Origin: Cubamyces lactineus
Taxonomy: Eukaryota; Basidiomycota; Agaricomycetes; Polyporales; Polyporaceae
Length of the DNA: 64,000 bases
Reading direction: 5' to 3'
NCBI GenBank assembly: GCA_022376465.1
Contig: JACDTU010000019.1
Coordinates: 1-64,000 of the forward strand
The translations under genes and the position numbers were made by a program. How positions within the stretch are numbered: the first letter of the stretch is position 1; each line of letters begins with the position of its first letter. The notes beneath the pieces are model-generated. The model was not told the origin of the DNA. It saw nothing but the letters and a program-made list of their open reading frames with translations, and ran no database searches. Below are positions 11,583 to 24,137 of the stretch, one piece after another.

Positions 11583-12028
11583 CCATCGTAGGCGTTCTTG
11601 GGGAGGATGCGAGGGCAGCTCGCGGCGTCGTGTTCGACGATTTCGTCGCGGTATGTCGTAGATTGCGTGGTCGTTCTTGTTGCTAACGTTCCACAGGCCC
11701 TCATCGCGCTGCAATTCGACGTTGTGCCTTCTGGCAACGACGTCGAGATTGCGTTGCACTCGAGGGTGTGCGCGTGTTTGCGTCGCAAGACCCTGCGCGT
11801 TCCTCTGCCAGCGGACGACGGGGCATGGTGGCCGTACGAATACTCTGCGTGCGTTGCTGCATTCACGTTCATTTCTCGTTCTTCGCGAGGGTCATTGTGC
11901 TGACGACTGCTTGTAGCGTGGCGGACGCCCTGCGCGATATCTTCAACTTGCAAGCGAGCGATTTCATCGACCTGCCGGACAACGGCACGATTGAAGGGCC
12001 GGGTCTCATTGTGCCGGCGTTGAACTAG
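11583..12028 (+). CDS. Small three-exon frame, unknown
   Basis: The exon pieces are about 11583-11651, 11698-11848 and 11916-12028. The first donor is gtatgtcgta with branch GCTAAC and acceptor CCACAG; the second acceptor is TTGTAG. Joined, they give a continuous frame ending ...GLIVPALN and a TAG at 12026-12028. No ATG at a convincing start was found and no family recognised. It lies just downstream of KDZ transposase 1 in the same direction, so it could be KDZ cargo or the end of a broken host gene. The stretch 11015-11582 before it holds only short unconvincing frames. Confidence 0.3.
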
Positions 12029-12359
12029 GGTCGTATTAGTACAGGTTAGGCGGTAGTAGTAGAATTTTCTTGGATCTGCAGGCATCGCGAGAACTGAATA
12101 CGTTTACGTGCACCAACTCGATAGAACGATGTGTATGATCTGTAATATACGGAGCCTACAGAATGTTTGTGTATCTACGACTCCTGAGCCGATCAGTGGA
12201 GGTGGCAGTGCGGCTCTGGGTCATGCAGTGCGTGCCTGCCCTGCGGGGCGAAAGGGGCAGGAACGCGTAAATCACTGTTGATCAACAGCTGAACATAAGA
12301 CGGAGGTCCGGGTGTCTCACACGCAAACAGGAATGTATCCATTGCGGGTACATACCAAG

Positions 12360-12432
12360 CACATATTGAGTAGCGGTACAGCGCGCTACTTGCGATGCTC
12401 AAGCTGGCGGTTCGAGTCCTATACGAGTTGTT
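12360..12432 (+). repeat. tRNA-like (SINE-type) sequence
   Basis: A box A-like motif (TTGAGTAGCGGTACAGCGC) is followed about 40 nt later by a canonical box B, GGTTCGAGTCC. No clean acceptor stem pairs across it, and the T-stem is imperfect, so this reads as a tRNA-derived short element rather than a working tRNA. Confidence 0.5.
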
Positions 12433-12467
12433 TTTACTTTTGTAGCTGCGCGGTGTTGAACTTGGCC

Positions 12468-12605
12468 TCCAGGATTATCTCGAGGATGATCTGAGGATGA
12501 TCTTGAGGATGATCTCGAGGATGATTGCGAGGATGAACCTCTGGGGATGATCTCAAGGATGAACCTCTGGGGATGATCTCAAGGATAAACCTGTGATAAT
12601 CCTGT
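12468..12605 (+). repeat. GAGGATGATCT-type minisatellite
   Basis: Short tandem units of gaggatgatctc and then longer units of ggggatgatctcaaggatgaacctct are repeated imperfectly. They follow directly after the tRNA-like sequence, as the 3' tail of a SINE often does. Confidence 0.8.
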
Positions 12606-13262
12606 GCTCATCGTCGTCGTTGAGGCTGACGGAGGGCCGCGGGGTGGTGCTCAACGCAGGCTAAACAAGGCCGAGTGGTTAATCCTCTGGGCTGCCCGGG
12701 ACGCGACGGGATAAACAGGTGAGTTAATCCGGGCCGTGATTAAGGTGCAAAAAATTAACGGCTCTGGGAGAGGCCTACTCCATTAGTTAATGCGGGTCTA
12801 TTAAACAAACTAAATGAAGTCCCTGACGTTTGTCACATTTTGACAGGTCTTGACCTCTGTGCGCCCCCGCGCCCGAGTCCTGCTCCGCTTCACCTGTCCC
12901 ATTCCCCTACGAATCTACCCGCGAAGGCCGCAGCAACCATAGGACGAATAGTAGAAAACGACGCAGGGAGAGCTCGGTAACGGTTACCCTGCCAGATGTG
13001 GTACCACTTCTTTACCGTCTGCCCGCCTGCGCCTCCTCGGACTCCGACGACGCTGCGGTCACGTACAGCGAAGATACACTCCTAACCTTCCGCGGACTTG
13101 AGTCCTCCATTCCCAACAAGACGTTGATACCTCCGACTTGATATCCCGGTGCACCCGCATCGTCCGAGTTCTCCTGTTGTACAACACGGTAGTGTACTGT
13201 TTGCTTCTATATTTCTCTTTCTCAGATTCCCGAGTGCAATGCGTGAACGTCGCGTCCGCAAT
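12606..13262. other. Noncoding stretch downstream of cnxE
   Basis: No gene, RNA or repeat family was recognised. The sequence lies past the stop codon of cnxE on the minus strand and probably includes its 3' UTR and terminator. Confidence 0.4.
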
Positions 13263-16088
13263 TCACTCCATTTGCATCTCCCCGATCATGATCGCCTCGA
13301 CGACGTCCCCGATCTCCAACCTGCTTGGGCCTTTCTCGCCTCGTGCAGGCAACGCGACCAAGCCGTTCGCGCCCTTGAGGCTCGCAACTCTGCTGGATCG
13401 CTGCCCGCCCGTGCTGTACGCCTTGAACCCAGACACGCTGGCCCTGATAATCGCACGGTGGTATTCCGGGCGAGGGTCGAGCCGCATCGTCTCTTGAATC
13501 TACCAACCCGCAAACGTCCAACGTTCAGCATGCACACTGACCACCTTCGTCCACCAACAGCTCAGCCCAAAATTGCACTCACCTGGACGCGCACACTAGG
13601 CAGCCGACACCTCGGCTCTGGCCACCCCCCAAGCTTTCTCAGCGCGGGGATGACGAAGACATGGAACATGACGAGCGCGCTCGCGGGGTTCCCAGGCAGC
13701 GCGAAGATCGGCACGCGCTCGTTCCTGCCCCCGGGCGTCGGGATCGTCGCGAACGTCGTGGGCTTCCCGGGCTTGACTTTGACGCGCCCGAAATGGACCG
13801 TCCCATTCAGGTGTCGTTCGATGACGGGCTTGAGGAGGTCACCGACGCCCATGGACGTGCCGCCTGTCGTGAGGAGCAGGTCAGCCGACTCGAGCCCTCG
13901 GGTTAGGACGGCGACGTGCGCTTCCAGGCTGCAAGAATAGTGAGTGGCGCGTACGGCGAAACGGATCATGGTGAGGGAGAGTGTATACCTGTCTGGCACG
14001 ATCCCGAGATCGATGACCTCGTACCCGAGGCCTTCTATGGCAGCCCGCAAGGACGGTCTGTTCGTGTCCCATCTGCCTCCCCAGCCGTCGCCGGGCAGTG
14101 GATGCGGCGCCTGCATGTCGAGGAGTTCGTTCCCAGTGCTCAACAGTGCGACCACCGGCTTCCTGATCACATTCACCTACGCTCCCCTTGTTCAGCCCAC
14201 AATTCTCGCATACGTGCCAGACACACTGACCTTCGTTCTCCCCACAAACGCCAACGTCCTCGCCCCCGGCACCGTTCACAACCGTGCCGCGCTCGAGCAC
14301 GAGCTCGCCCCGCCTCACGTCCGACCCTGCATCGCGCACGTCCTCCCCGGGCGGGACCTGAACCAGGGTCTCAATCTCGTTCTCTTCGTACTCCTCGCCC
14401 GAAGGCGTGCGCTGCGTGCTGTGCAGGCGGGTGTCCTCGACCATGATCACTGCATCTACGCCTGCTGGCAGTGGGCCGCCTGTGTTCACGCGGTAGACCG
14501 TGCCCGGCGGGAGCGGCGCGGCCAACGGGTGGGTGCGCGAGCTGAGCACTTTGTATATGCCCGGAAGGTCGGTGGCTGGTGAGACGGAGCAGTCAGGAGA
14601 GCGCTAGGCGTGTGCAGTGGGCGAGCAACGTACAGCACAAGGCATACCCGTCGACGTTCGTGCTGGGGGTCGCGGGCACATTCTGAGGTGCGTAGACGTC
14701 CTCCGCGATGACATGACCGCGCAATCTTGGCGTGACCTATCTCGCACAGCAAATCAGCTACTGCCGCCTTCTTCGCCGCAGTGTCCATCCCATACTGCAG
14801 GCCATTACTCACCGGTTGCTCGTGCGCAGGCAGGGGCTGAATCTCCCTCAGGATGGTCAAATACGCCTCCGCGACTGACACGAGCGGGTAGGGCGACTCG
14901 CGCTGACGCGTGTGCGCTGTGTCAGAAGGCGCTTCGCATTACATTCTGTTTTATGTGCTCTGTCGCTCAACTTTGAACTCCTACCTGGAAGGCCCGGATC
15001 ATGCGACAGGACGCTTCTTGGTTGAGGGGGCGCATGGTCATGTCCATGGTGGTGATGATGATGTGCTCCCGCATCCTCAAACCCGCTAGTGCTCGCACTC
15101 GCCGCAGAGCCCGCAACAGATGGCACACGCACACCTTCCGCCGAGAGCTGTGCATGGACTGCGCCCCCGGAGCCCCCACGCACAAGCTCGATCGCGTGGT
15201 TCACAACACCGGCGTTGAGGAGCGCGGCGAGGTTCCTGCACGGTGTCACGGGCCGGTGCTCGAGCGCGAGCGAGAGACACGAGAACAAGGTGTATTCGAG
15301 GGGTACACGAGCGAGAGCGAAGGCGAGCCCGAGCACCGACGCCGGTACCGCGCGAGGGACGGCGCGGGGAACGTGTGTGTTGGTTCGTCTCCGAGAACGA
15401 GTGCGTATCGTAAGGGCTAAGTAGGCAGATCCGAATATGGTAAGTCACGCTCCCCGGGAGTGTGATGATGAGCGTGTGCCGGATCGTGCCTGCAACGGGT
15501 CGCGAGAGCGCTGCGAGCGGTGTGGACTGCAACGACGCGGAGAGGAGGAGGTGCACGAGTCCTGGAGCCTCGCGCTCGAGGAGCGGTTTGATCGCCTGCG
15601 AGTACGGCCGCAGTTATGGTCACGATCGCCATAGATCGGGCGGATCGGGCGTTGTGTGTATGGGTGGAGTGCGTCGATGGCATCCATCACCCAAGACACG
15701 CGTAGCGTACGTACATATATGCACACAAGCACACCCTTGAGCTCGACAAGAGGGCGGATTCCATGATCGACGCACCTCTGGCGTTCTATCGCGCACGCCG
15801 AAGCCGGTGCCTCCGGTGGTGATGATCCAGTCGATATCGCCCTGATCGCACCAGGCGAGGACGACGGTTCGGATGCGAATCTCGTCGTCGGGCACGATGA
15901 CTAGGTGTCTGCAGACGTAACCTGCTTGGGTGAGGACGCTTTGAATGGTTGGACCCGAGCGGTCGACGGACGCGTCCGCAGCCGCCGTATCGCTCACTAC
16001 AGGACGTGTATATGCGCTTAACAACTAAACGATGAGGCGTTGAAGGCTTAAACAGACCTGTAAGGATCGCTACTCGTGCGCCTGGCAT
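13263..16088 (-). CDS. cnxE: Molybdopterin adenylyl/molybdotransferase (gephyrin-type)
   Basis: This gene encodes the last two steps of molybdenum cofactor synthesis: adenylation of molybdopterin (MogA-like G domain) and molybdate insertion (MoeA-like E domain). The start is ATG at 16086-16088 (MPGARVAILT). Splicing the 61-nt first intron joins VSDTAAADASVDRSGP and TTGGTGFGVRDRTPE, the G-domain substrate site. Next come SRPVAGTIRHTLIITLPGS and ALLNAGVVNHAIEL, then a His-rich linker (HHHHHHGHDH) with SVLSHDPG, as in fungal homologues. The E domain starts at SPYPLVSVAEAYLTILREI and continues AEDVYAPQNVPATPSTNVDGYAL, NTGGPLPAGVDAVIMVED, TGNELLD, TTGGTSMGVGD, HFGRVKVKPGKPTTFA and ALPGNPASALV. Domain IV follows in a last exon with RASVSGFKAYSTGGQRSSR and the stop at 13263-13265. 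The G-before-E order is that of gephyrin, opposite to plant Cnx1. About ten exons, all key motifs present, no break found. Confidence 0.92.
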
Positions 16089-18002
16089 GGTGGTGGTAGA
16101 GAACGAGGCGTACGCTGCTCGACTTCGCACGCGTCCTGCAGCTGGACGTCATCGTGCGTCGCGTGGTCACGACCCCCGCGCGCTCAGACGGCCAAGCACG
16201 GAGAGCTTGTGCATTTGAGGATAGTAGAAGACCACTGCCTTGTTCAGGTGTATAGACCTGACGACGACAGGGCAGTAGTGCTACGAAGAAGTGTAGGGGA
16301 GTTCGTGAATGTCCGCTCGGTCGACCCAATCCTAGTTTCGCAAGCGCTCTCTCAAACGCTCTTCCCCGGAATGCCCACACCTGTCCACACAGCCGCTGAG
16401 AAGTGCTTGCAATTGTTGAATTGTCCTCAGACGCCATCGGCTCTTGTCTCAAGCATTCTGAAGATCCGGAAGCGACCAACAGGACGCAAGAGATGTCTTC
16501 TGACCCCTGCTGTGGGAGGTCGAGACACGCGTGCGGGGAAACCTGGTGGGGTCGTTGCTCAAAATGAACGGCTATCACCATTGCGGAGAAGAGCAAACTG
16601 AATGCCGGGGCGAGGGCTTCCCAGGTCGTGGTCGTGGTCGTACGACCAAGGCCAGTGCGTGGCCTCGAGCTAGTCAGAAGGCTAAAGGCAAAAAGCCCGC
16701 GAACAATCAGTTGACTCGCGCGACTTCCCAGACTAGTACGCCATGCGCCCCTGGCCTCATTCGTCCCGAGTGTCCGAGGGAGAGAAGGACAAAGCAGAAA
16801 GGTCAGTTGCTTTGTTACGCCCGTTCTGAGGGCGACCCGAAGGTGTTTCTGGACGCCTACGAAGCGAATGGAGGCATGGGCGACGATCGCCGGAGAGCAT
16901 GTGCTGTTCGCGGGTATTTTGAGCAGGGACGGGACGGTGGTCTCGACCGGTTGAGGGCTTCTGTCGGGCGTTGCGGCGGCGGGCGTGCTGGGAGAGACGG
17001 GAGATGTGTAAGGTGGCGTGGCCGGGAGGATGTTCCGCCAGGCACGAGCGAGACGTGTCGTGGGTCGGAAGAGGGATACGAGCGAGACGAGGGAGGTCAT
17101 GCGAGCGGATTTCAGCGGTGAAAGCGTGGTCGGCAGCGGGAAGGGGCACGGGCGGATGATGTTTGTATGATGGCGAGGGCGTCGAATACGCAGTTGGCGA
17201 TATGAGCGAAAGGGTCCTTGCTATATGTGGAGTTCTCTCTGCACCCCTCCGTTTATTCCCGTGTCTCCGTCACGGTCTTTTTTTTGTGCGTGCCTCCATC
17301 AAAATGTTTTTTTTTTGGGTATGTGCCTCCGTAAGTCCTGTTTCATTGCTCCTGGTTATATGGGACAGCGTCCCCTCGGTCATGGCCCTATGATACACGG
17401 GAGGGCCGAATTTCCCGATTATGACATTCCTTTTGCGAGGTTTGACGCCCATCGGTCAGACGCCGAAAGTGACTTTGACCGCTCGAGATGAGAAGAGTTC
17501 GATGGGATAGGTTAGGGGAACGATTTCCAGAACTTGGTTATGCAGACCGACATGCGTACAAAGGTTTGAGGATTGTAGAGAAGACAGCCATTTTCGAATG
17601 GCGGTGTGAGGAGATCTCTACTCAGGCGTACTTTGGGCGCTTGCGAACACTCAGGAGACGGCGCCCTGGGCCGCGTCCAGTCACTTTTGCTTGGCGTCAG
17701 CCAATTTGTGGGCCGTTGTGGCAAGCATATGTACTAAGACGCACTTGGTACAGATGTAAACTTCCATCGGCCTTTTTTATTCTATTTTATTTTGGTGTCC
17801 GGGATATACACGCGGTGCAAAGCTGTCAATTAGCCTAGTAATAGAAGGCTCGGGATACCCATCTCGTTACATAGAGAGGACCAAATGCCAATACTAAAAG
17901 CTATGATACGGTACGTCTATACGGTACTATTTGATCCACTGTGACTAATTCCCCAAAAGCGGAGGAGTGCGAGATTCCGTCGAGTCCGTCAGTGAGCCAC
18001 TT
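16089..18002. other. Region without a recognisable gene
   Basis: Long frames exist on both strands around 16050-17150, but none has a recognisable domain, and their splice patterns do not join into one protein. Two A/T homopolymer runs lie near 17278-17315. It holds the cnxE promoter on its left and the 3' edge of the Helitron on its right. Confidence 0.35.
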
Positions 18003-20649
18003 TCAGATGTTGTTGCGCACCTCTTTCCGGGGTTCAAGGGAGTGCTGGGTACGTCTTGAAAAGCGAGTTTTCGTTTGGAACCGCTTGGCGGAGTCGCAGG
18101 ATCTGTGAAGGTCAAAGGATGAGACCAATACTACTTGTAGGGCCAAGCTTGAAGACTTACTGTGAATGGGCAGAGAAGTATGAGAGCGTGGGAAGTAAGC
18201 AACATTCTCGAGCGTAACTTGGAAACGCTCTGCTGCCATGGTGCCAGATGCACGGTGGACGCTAGAAAAAACCCCAGTAACGGCGGCATTGGAACCTTCA
18301 TTCGGCGGGAGTGGCTTCTTGCCGTTCTTGAAGCGACCAGAGTCGGGGATTTGAACGTCCACCTCAAGCCGGCCAGGATTGGACTCCAATCCTGGCCGGT
18401 CGACAGCTTCAGGGGCCCAGCGATGTTGGTTTGCTGCCTCGTCCCATATGATGAGGCTGACACGCCGGAGCATGGCCGCATATGCACTCTCTTTGGTAAT
18501 GGAGCATACGGAATCAGAGGTGAGGTTCTCTACTGGTATCTTGAACATAGAGTGTGCAGTGCGCCCTCCAGGGAGGAGTAGGGATGCAAGGCCGCATGAG
18601 GCGACACAGAGGACAATCAAACCTTCACTGCGGATCTGAGTAGCAAAATCGATGAAATCAGTCACTTTTGGGGTGAGAGAGAATTATGTCTGACCCACCT
18701 TGTGACAGAGAGTGTCATAGAGAAATGTCTTTCCTGTGCCTCCAGGCCCATTCAAAAAGAATAGTTTTCTAGCTTCGCAGCCAGAGACAGAATTGGTAAT
18801 GACATCGAAGGCTACGCGCTGCTCTTGATTCAGCTGCGCAGATTGCTCTTCGGCTTGGGACCGCTCATCCGCAGCGTCGTAGTTGAGCTGTTCGCTGATG
18901 TAGGGATTTTCGACGTCTTCTTCCCAGTTGCGAGAAGGGTAAGGCATTGAGGGGAACTGTTGCAAGGATGAACCATGTTCATTCAGAATCTTCTCCAAAA
19001 GATATAGACCATAGTCAGCAACCTCATCAGGGGAGAGCCCGAAGAGACCGAGATGCTGAAGGCGAAGGGGGAGGTCGTCACAGATAGCATGTTTGAATTC
19101 AGCCCATAGAGCCTCAGGACGCGAGGGGTGACAGAGAAGGAGAAGTGTTGCGTAGAGGTGCCGGAGGCGATGTCTAGTCTGCATCTCTGCCGCCTCAGCA
19201 AGACACTGACGCCACTCTTCATTGTCTTCCAGAAGGCCGCGGGCCAGACATGCTGCATGGAAGGTAGGGTGCGTGACTCCATGTACAGTACGCAGGTCTG
19301 CAAAAGATGTAGGACCACGGACCACTGTCAATAGTAGCCGGAGATAGAACCGTTCACCAGCATTTGTGGATACAAAGTAGAGCCGCCCAATAGCAAAGTT
19401 GCGCTGTCTGAGTTCCCAGGACTTCAGGTTAGGTCGCCAAACAAAGTATTGTGGGAACTCTTGATATGTATGCTGGCGTGCGAGGTCTCCAACGGGGTCG
19501 TTGCAAGCATTTGTGTCAAAGAAGGAGGTGAGCATTGTGCGTTCATGTGCTGCACGTGCTTGGACGGCGCGAGGATCTTCATGAGGGTTGAACGTCACCA
19601 GATGTTGGCCCGGAAGATGGACCTGTAGTCGGACAACAGGAGGCTCTTGCTCGTGTAAGGCAGAGACGTAGCGGCCATCGAGGAACATCTTAATCTCATC
19701 GCGCTGATTGATCTCCAGAGTTGCACGGTCATGGCCCTTATGGATATACTTCGTGATATACTTCATAGTTGTACCGTACCAGAAGGTAGGGATTGTATGG
19801 AACAATCCACCTGTTATCGACCATGTGCCTGTCGACCAAGTACGCGCGTCCGTCATCTGGGCGTTTGTAGAGCGGGTACCCGTCGGTGTCCAGCGACGTT
19901 GAGGCTTGGAAGGGTTTGGGGTAACCTTTCGTACAGCGCCCGTTCTCCATGCAAGGTGCCGAAGGATTTAGAGCTCCACAGGGACCATGCACCATGCGCG
20001 CTTTGACGGTGTCGAACAGAAGGCGTTCACGGACAGGATCTGGCCATGTTGCACGAATGACGGAGTCCACGGCAGGAGGGTCCAGCAGCTTGTCACGACG
20101 ATCAAGGAAGATGAGGAGGTGCATATGAGGGAGTCCCCGCTTCTGGAACTCGATGGTGTAGACATGAGCGACAACATGCCCGAAGATGCCGTCATGCAAA
20201 ATCTCGTCAAGGAGGGCCTTCTTCTTCAGTTGGAAGACTCGCGCTACCAGATCTGGGCGATCACTTGGGTCCTGGCCGGGCAGAAGCTCCTGCTCAATTT
20301 CTGGCCAGCGTGGATTGGCAGTCATCGTAAGGAAGAAGGCGGTTTTGCTCAGCAGCAGCCCACATGTCAACAACGTACTGCTGAAAGAGCTGACCTCCTC
20401 GAAGGATTGTTCATAGTAGCAAGTTTGGGAGAGACGTCGGCCATCGGTCATGAGGAGATCCCAGTGCCAACCATGAGTTTCGTATGGGAAAAGCAGGGTG
20501 TAATGCAGGGGAGCGTAGGCTGGATGGCCTTTGTGGATGCGTTGCAGAGCCCCAGAACGGCATCTGAGAATGATGTCACAACTGTCATTCCTTGGTGCAC
20601 CGTCCTCTGCACCTGGTAAGATGACGGCAACATCATCTGCCGCACCAGT

Positions 20650-20911
20650 CCCCGTGCCAACAACATGTCACCACCTTGCAATTGCCAGGCAAGGTGCTGC
20701 AATTTCCCTTGCTAGAACAAGGCCGGAAGTTGCAAGGGATGACATGTCACCACAAGGCTGCCAGAAAGCGAAAAATGCGACATAATGCAAAGGTGGCACC
20801 AGCAGGAATTGAACCCGGGACCTCAGGAGTTCCCGGAAGTCTCCTCCAGCAGCATTAACCACTGCACCATGGGGCTGTTACTAACCCTTACTTCTAATTC
20901 CAATATATCAC
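20650..20911 (-). repeat. Foldback arm with tRNA-like core (left)
   Basis: Reverse complement of 21061-21322 (coordinate sum 41972), 262 bp, separated by a 149-bp AT-rich spacer. The core has a box A-like TGGTGCAGTGGTTAA and box B GGTTCAATTCC when read on the minus strand. It is inserted inside the Helitron coding region: the protein resumes on the far side. No clear target duplication was found. Confidence 0.85.
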
Positions 20912-21060
20912 CGCTTTTTGCTTCATTCTATATACCATATATGTGAAAAGAACATCTATATCTCTTGATAAAACATCAAAAATGTGTTCAAAGAATCTGT
21001 ATCTATGCTTCTTTGTATATCAATGTAGCAGCAATGAAGGTCTAAAGCAGTGGAAAGGCA

Positions 21061-21322
21061 GTGATATATTGGAATTAGAAGTAAGGGTTAGTAATAGCCC
21101 CATGGTGCAGTGGTTAATGCTGCTGGAGGAGACTTCCGGGAACTCCTGAGGTCCCGGGTTCAATTCCTGCTGGTGCCACCTTTGCATTATGTCGCATTTT
21201 TCGCTTTCTGGCAGCCTTGTGGTGACATGTCATCCCTTGCAACTTCCGGCCTTGTTCTAGCAAGGGAAATTGCAGCACCTTGCCTGGCAATTGCAAGGTG
21301 GTGACATGTTGTTGGCACGGGG
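21061..21322 (+). repeat. Foldback arm with tRNA-like core (right)
   Basis: This arm carries the tRNA-like sequence in the plus direction: box A at about 21104 and box B at about 21159, ending TGGTGCCACC. The acceptor stem pairs at only about five of seven positions, so it is tRNA-derived, not a sound tRNA gene. With its partner it makes a 673-bp snapback unit. Confidence 0.85.
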
Positions 21323-22921
21323 TCGCCTCTCTGCCGACGGCAGATTGTATCGGCGGCGGTCCTGTCCAGGGCGTACCGGTGCAAGACGAACAAAGACATC
21401 GTCAGTAGGAGCATCTTGTAGCACTTCAAAGGCATGTCGATAGGTAGCTGCATATCTGAGAATCCTCAAGTGTTAGTATCAAAGAGAATCAAGCGAAAGA
21501 AGAGTGGAAACAACGTACTGGTGGTTCGCTGATAGCAGCTCTTGAAGTAGTTCAAGGGTGTCCCGACGGAGGTTTGAGTTCCGTTGAGCTCGTTCCTCAA
21601 GAGCGAGGCGGGGATCATAGATGTACAGTTGTGAATAGCGTGGCGGTTGGCCCTGAGCAGGTAAGAGGGAGCCAGATCGGTGACACAGCTCGCCGTGGAT
21701 GCGGAAGACGTAAGGTCCACGTCCTACATTGATAGTGTCATCGATAGACACACCAAGAGACGTGAACGCGAATGCTGCGTTATACTGCCGTATGTTGGCG
21801 CGGAACTCTTTTGCTTGCTCAGAGTCAGCAACAAACAGGGTGCGAAGCGGCTCCGGAGGCTCAGGAACAGGAGGCAAGGAGACTTGGCCGCTGTCGCAAC
21901 AAAACCCAAAACGCGGACGTGCATTCGAGCTCTGCTTGATTTTCTCCGAATTCCAGTGTAAAGCAGCGCACAATGGGCAGGCTACGGCCATTCTCCCCAG
22001 CTCATGGCGAGCAAGATGAGATTCATCGTATGAACGACGCGCTAACGGGAGAGGGGGTGCATGCAAGCTCGAAGTAGCGTGGTCTGCAGCAGCAACGTGA
22101 ACCGCATCTTGAGTAGTGGGCGGAGTTGACAGTTGCTGTGTATCTGTGGGCGAAGCGTCAATTAAGCTGGTCATGAAGTAGACAAAATAATGAAGAATTG
22201 ATGCTGACCATAGAAACGATTGTCTATACCGGAGTAGTGCATGAACTGAAGTTCCGCACCATGCTGAGGCCCTACCGCTGATGGCAACCGTGCGGTTGAT
22301 CGTGAGGATCCTAATGCACCTTGAATGAAGGTTAGTTTCATAAAATACTTGAACCGGCAGTAGCTCACCATTAATCCGAGCCATCGCTCGAGTCTGTGGC
22401 CATTGCTGTCGTGTAGTCCTGGGACGGGACCCTTGGGGTCTCTGTGTAGTAGGCGGAGTAATGGGCACGGTAGTTGCACCCTGACCGTGTCTGTTGCAAG
22501 CTTCGGGGCTGTTCTGGCCGCGCGATCGCGCTATGACAACAGCGAGCGGTATATCTTCATCTTCGTCAGATGAAGACAAAGCCGAACACCGCCCATTGTT
22601 GTGATATGCAGCCATATGATTTTGAGCACGCAACCTTGCAAGGATTGCCGCAAGAGGTAAATCGTCCTCATCCGAGGAAGAGGACAGCTGCTCTCCAAAT
22701 GTGCGGTCTTCAGCAGCCACTGTTGTGGGGGCGCTATCTTGAGACCTGTGAGACCTGACCGTAGAGCATGTGCGCCTTCTGCGAGACACAGGAGATGAAT
22801 TGCGGGATGCGCTCTCCTCTTGCATCCGTGCTTGGCGCGTCCGTTGGCGTCCTTGCATCCTCAGACGTTCTAGGGACGCGTTCTCCTGCAAGGCAACTTC
22901 TGCTTGAGTGTGATGGGGCAT

Positions 22922-23896
22922 GGGACAGGGAAGTAGGACACGGGTGAGGCTAGCAGTGAAGAAAAAGGTCCAAATCACGCTCAGAGCATCTCAGGACGAA
23001 GGGCAAGCCACCCATGGGTCAGTGTAACATGCCGGCGGCAACACCAAGAGCTCGCTCATTCATTGGAGGGCATACCGTCGGGAATCGGGAGTCGGGCGTC
23101 GGGACTGCACGCCCGGAGTGCATCGAGCCCGATGCGGCACATTGGTGGCGCGGATAAACCCACTGGGTAGGTACAGGTACGCCACAACTCAGTTGCAGGT
23201 GCAGAAACATATATATTCAGGTAGAAGATACGCGTCGAGCGCAAGTCCAGGAAGATACTGCGGCTGCACAGTGAGGTGGTGGTAGCGGACGAACAGGAAT
23301 GCCATTGCCAGTACTTCGTGCCTAGAGTGATAGGTGCCTGGGTCCAGGGCGCTTAGCAAGCCTCACATCTCCTTAGGCCCCATGCGACTTCGCCCACTTA
23401 GTTATAATCCTCTAGATAGCATCGCTCTAATCTCGCACAGAAACAGGGAGATAATACAAAGGACCATTATCCAAGATGGAGGTATCCAGAATTCCTCTAC
23501 CAATGCGTCTACGACATCAGCAAAATCACACCCCGTCTTACCATTCCTATTGCATCTTTGATCTTATGGCTATTCTTTGTCTTATTGAAGCAGATCTTAC
23601 GGCTGTCTTTTTAGTTCTGCCTTGTCTTACCAGCGGAGCTTTTGAGTGAGATGCATTGTAATGGAGTTTGAAAATAGAATGCGTTGCCCTATTGATGCTA
23701 GATGGTGAATATCCTGGGGGCTCGGAGGCCTAGTTTGCGTCAGACTTGGAGGGCTTCAACGTGGACTCAGACACAGTGGGCGGCATTGCGGCAGAGTCAG
23801 GGTAGCGCCGTTGCGTCTACGAACACGTCGGCGAGACAGATACAGGCGCAAGGGGGACCTTCCAAATTTGGGACCGAGGCCGTTTGTATAATAAGA
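22922..23896. other. Intergenic, no gene supported
   Basis: Short frames only. It lies between the upstream end of the Helitron gene and the left inverted repeat around BRL1. No promoter or repeat was identified with confidence. Confidence 0.35.
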
Positions 23897-24137
23897 TCGC
23901 GATATGTTAGTTACACCTATATCTACAGAATTAAAGAGGCTTTTAGGAAAATATACTGTAGTGCTTGCCCGACTACAAGAACACAGCCATTCCGCAGTGC
24001 TATCTTGTGAACCAGACAAGATATCAACAAATCCTTCTGTACATCGATCAGAACCAAGAAGAAAAACACATCGCGCTACTTTCCGTGTGCTCGCGCGCAG
24101 TCTAGTTGAGGCTACCATCTTGCTACACATTCCTGAT
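23897..24137 (+). repeat. Left inverted repeat flanking BRL1
   Basis: About 241 bp that reappears reverse-complemented at 26911-27160. The two copies differ by small changes, including an 11-bp stretch present only on the right. The open frame through it (VTPISTELKRLLGKYTVVLA...) is shared by both copies and looks like a fragment of an old mobile-element gene; the family is not recognised. The stretch 24138-25062 between it and the gene has no recognisable feature. Confidence 0.8.

Larger units (their letters stand above)
18003..22921 (-). mobile_element. Degenerate Helitron: Rep/helicase gene split by an insertion
   Basis: The minus-strand N-terminal region starts at ATG 22919-22921 (MPHHTQAEVALQ) with Ser/Arg-rich and acidic repeats, then a Helitron N-terminal domain with CPLCAALHWNSEK near 21960 and FRIHGELCHRSGSLLP near 21690. 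The foldback at 20650-21322 interrupts it. Beyond that come DVAVILPGAEDG, GWHWDLLMTDGRRLSQ, TANPRWPEI and the HUH Rep motif GLPHMHLLIFLD near 20100. The tyrosine motif KYITKYIHKGHDRA lies near 19740. The Pif1-type helicase begins LNQEQRVAFDVI and Walker A GPGGTGKTFLYDTL near 18720, then after an intron SLIIWDEAANQHRW near 18420. The helicase C-terminal motifs are missing. Frameshifts occur near 20340 and 19790. This is a rolling-circle transposase relic, not active. Confidence 0.88.

Noticed and set aside
16048..17100. A 350-codon minus-strand open frame
   Set aside because: It has no recognised domain, its 3' part overlaps the first exon of cnxE in another frame, and it begins with ordinary low-complexity sequence. 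Left as unannotated.
21098..21180. A functional tRNA gene
   Set aside because: Box A and B are good but the acceptor and T stems have mismatches, and the sequence is embedded in a foldback repeat.
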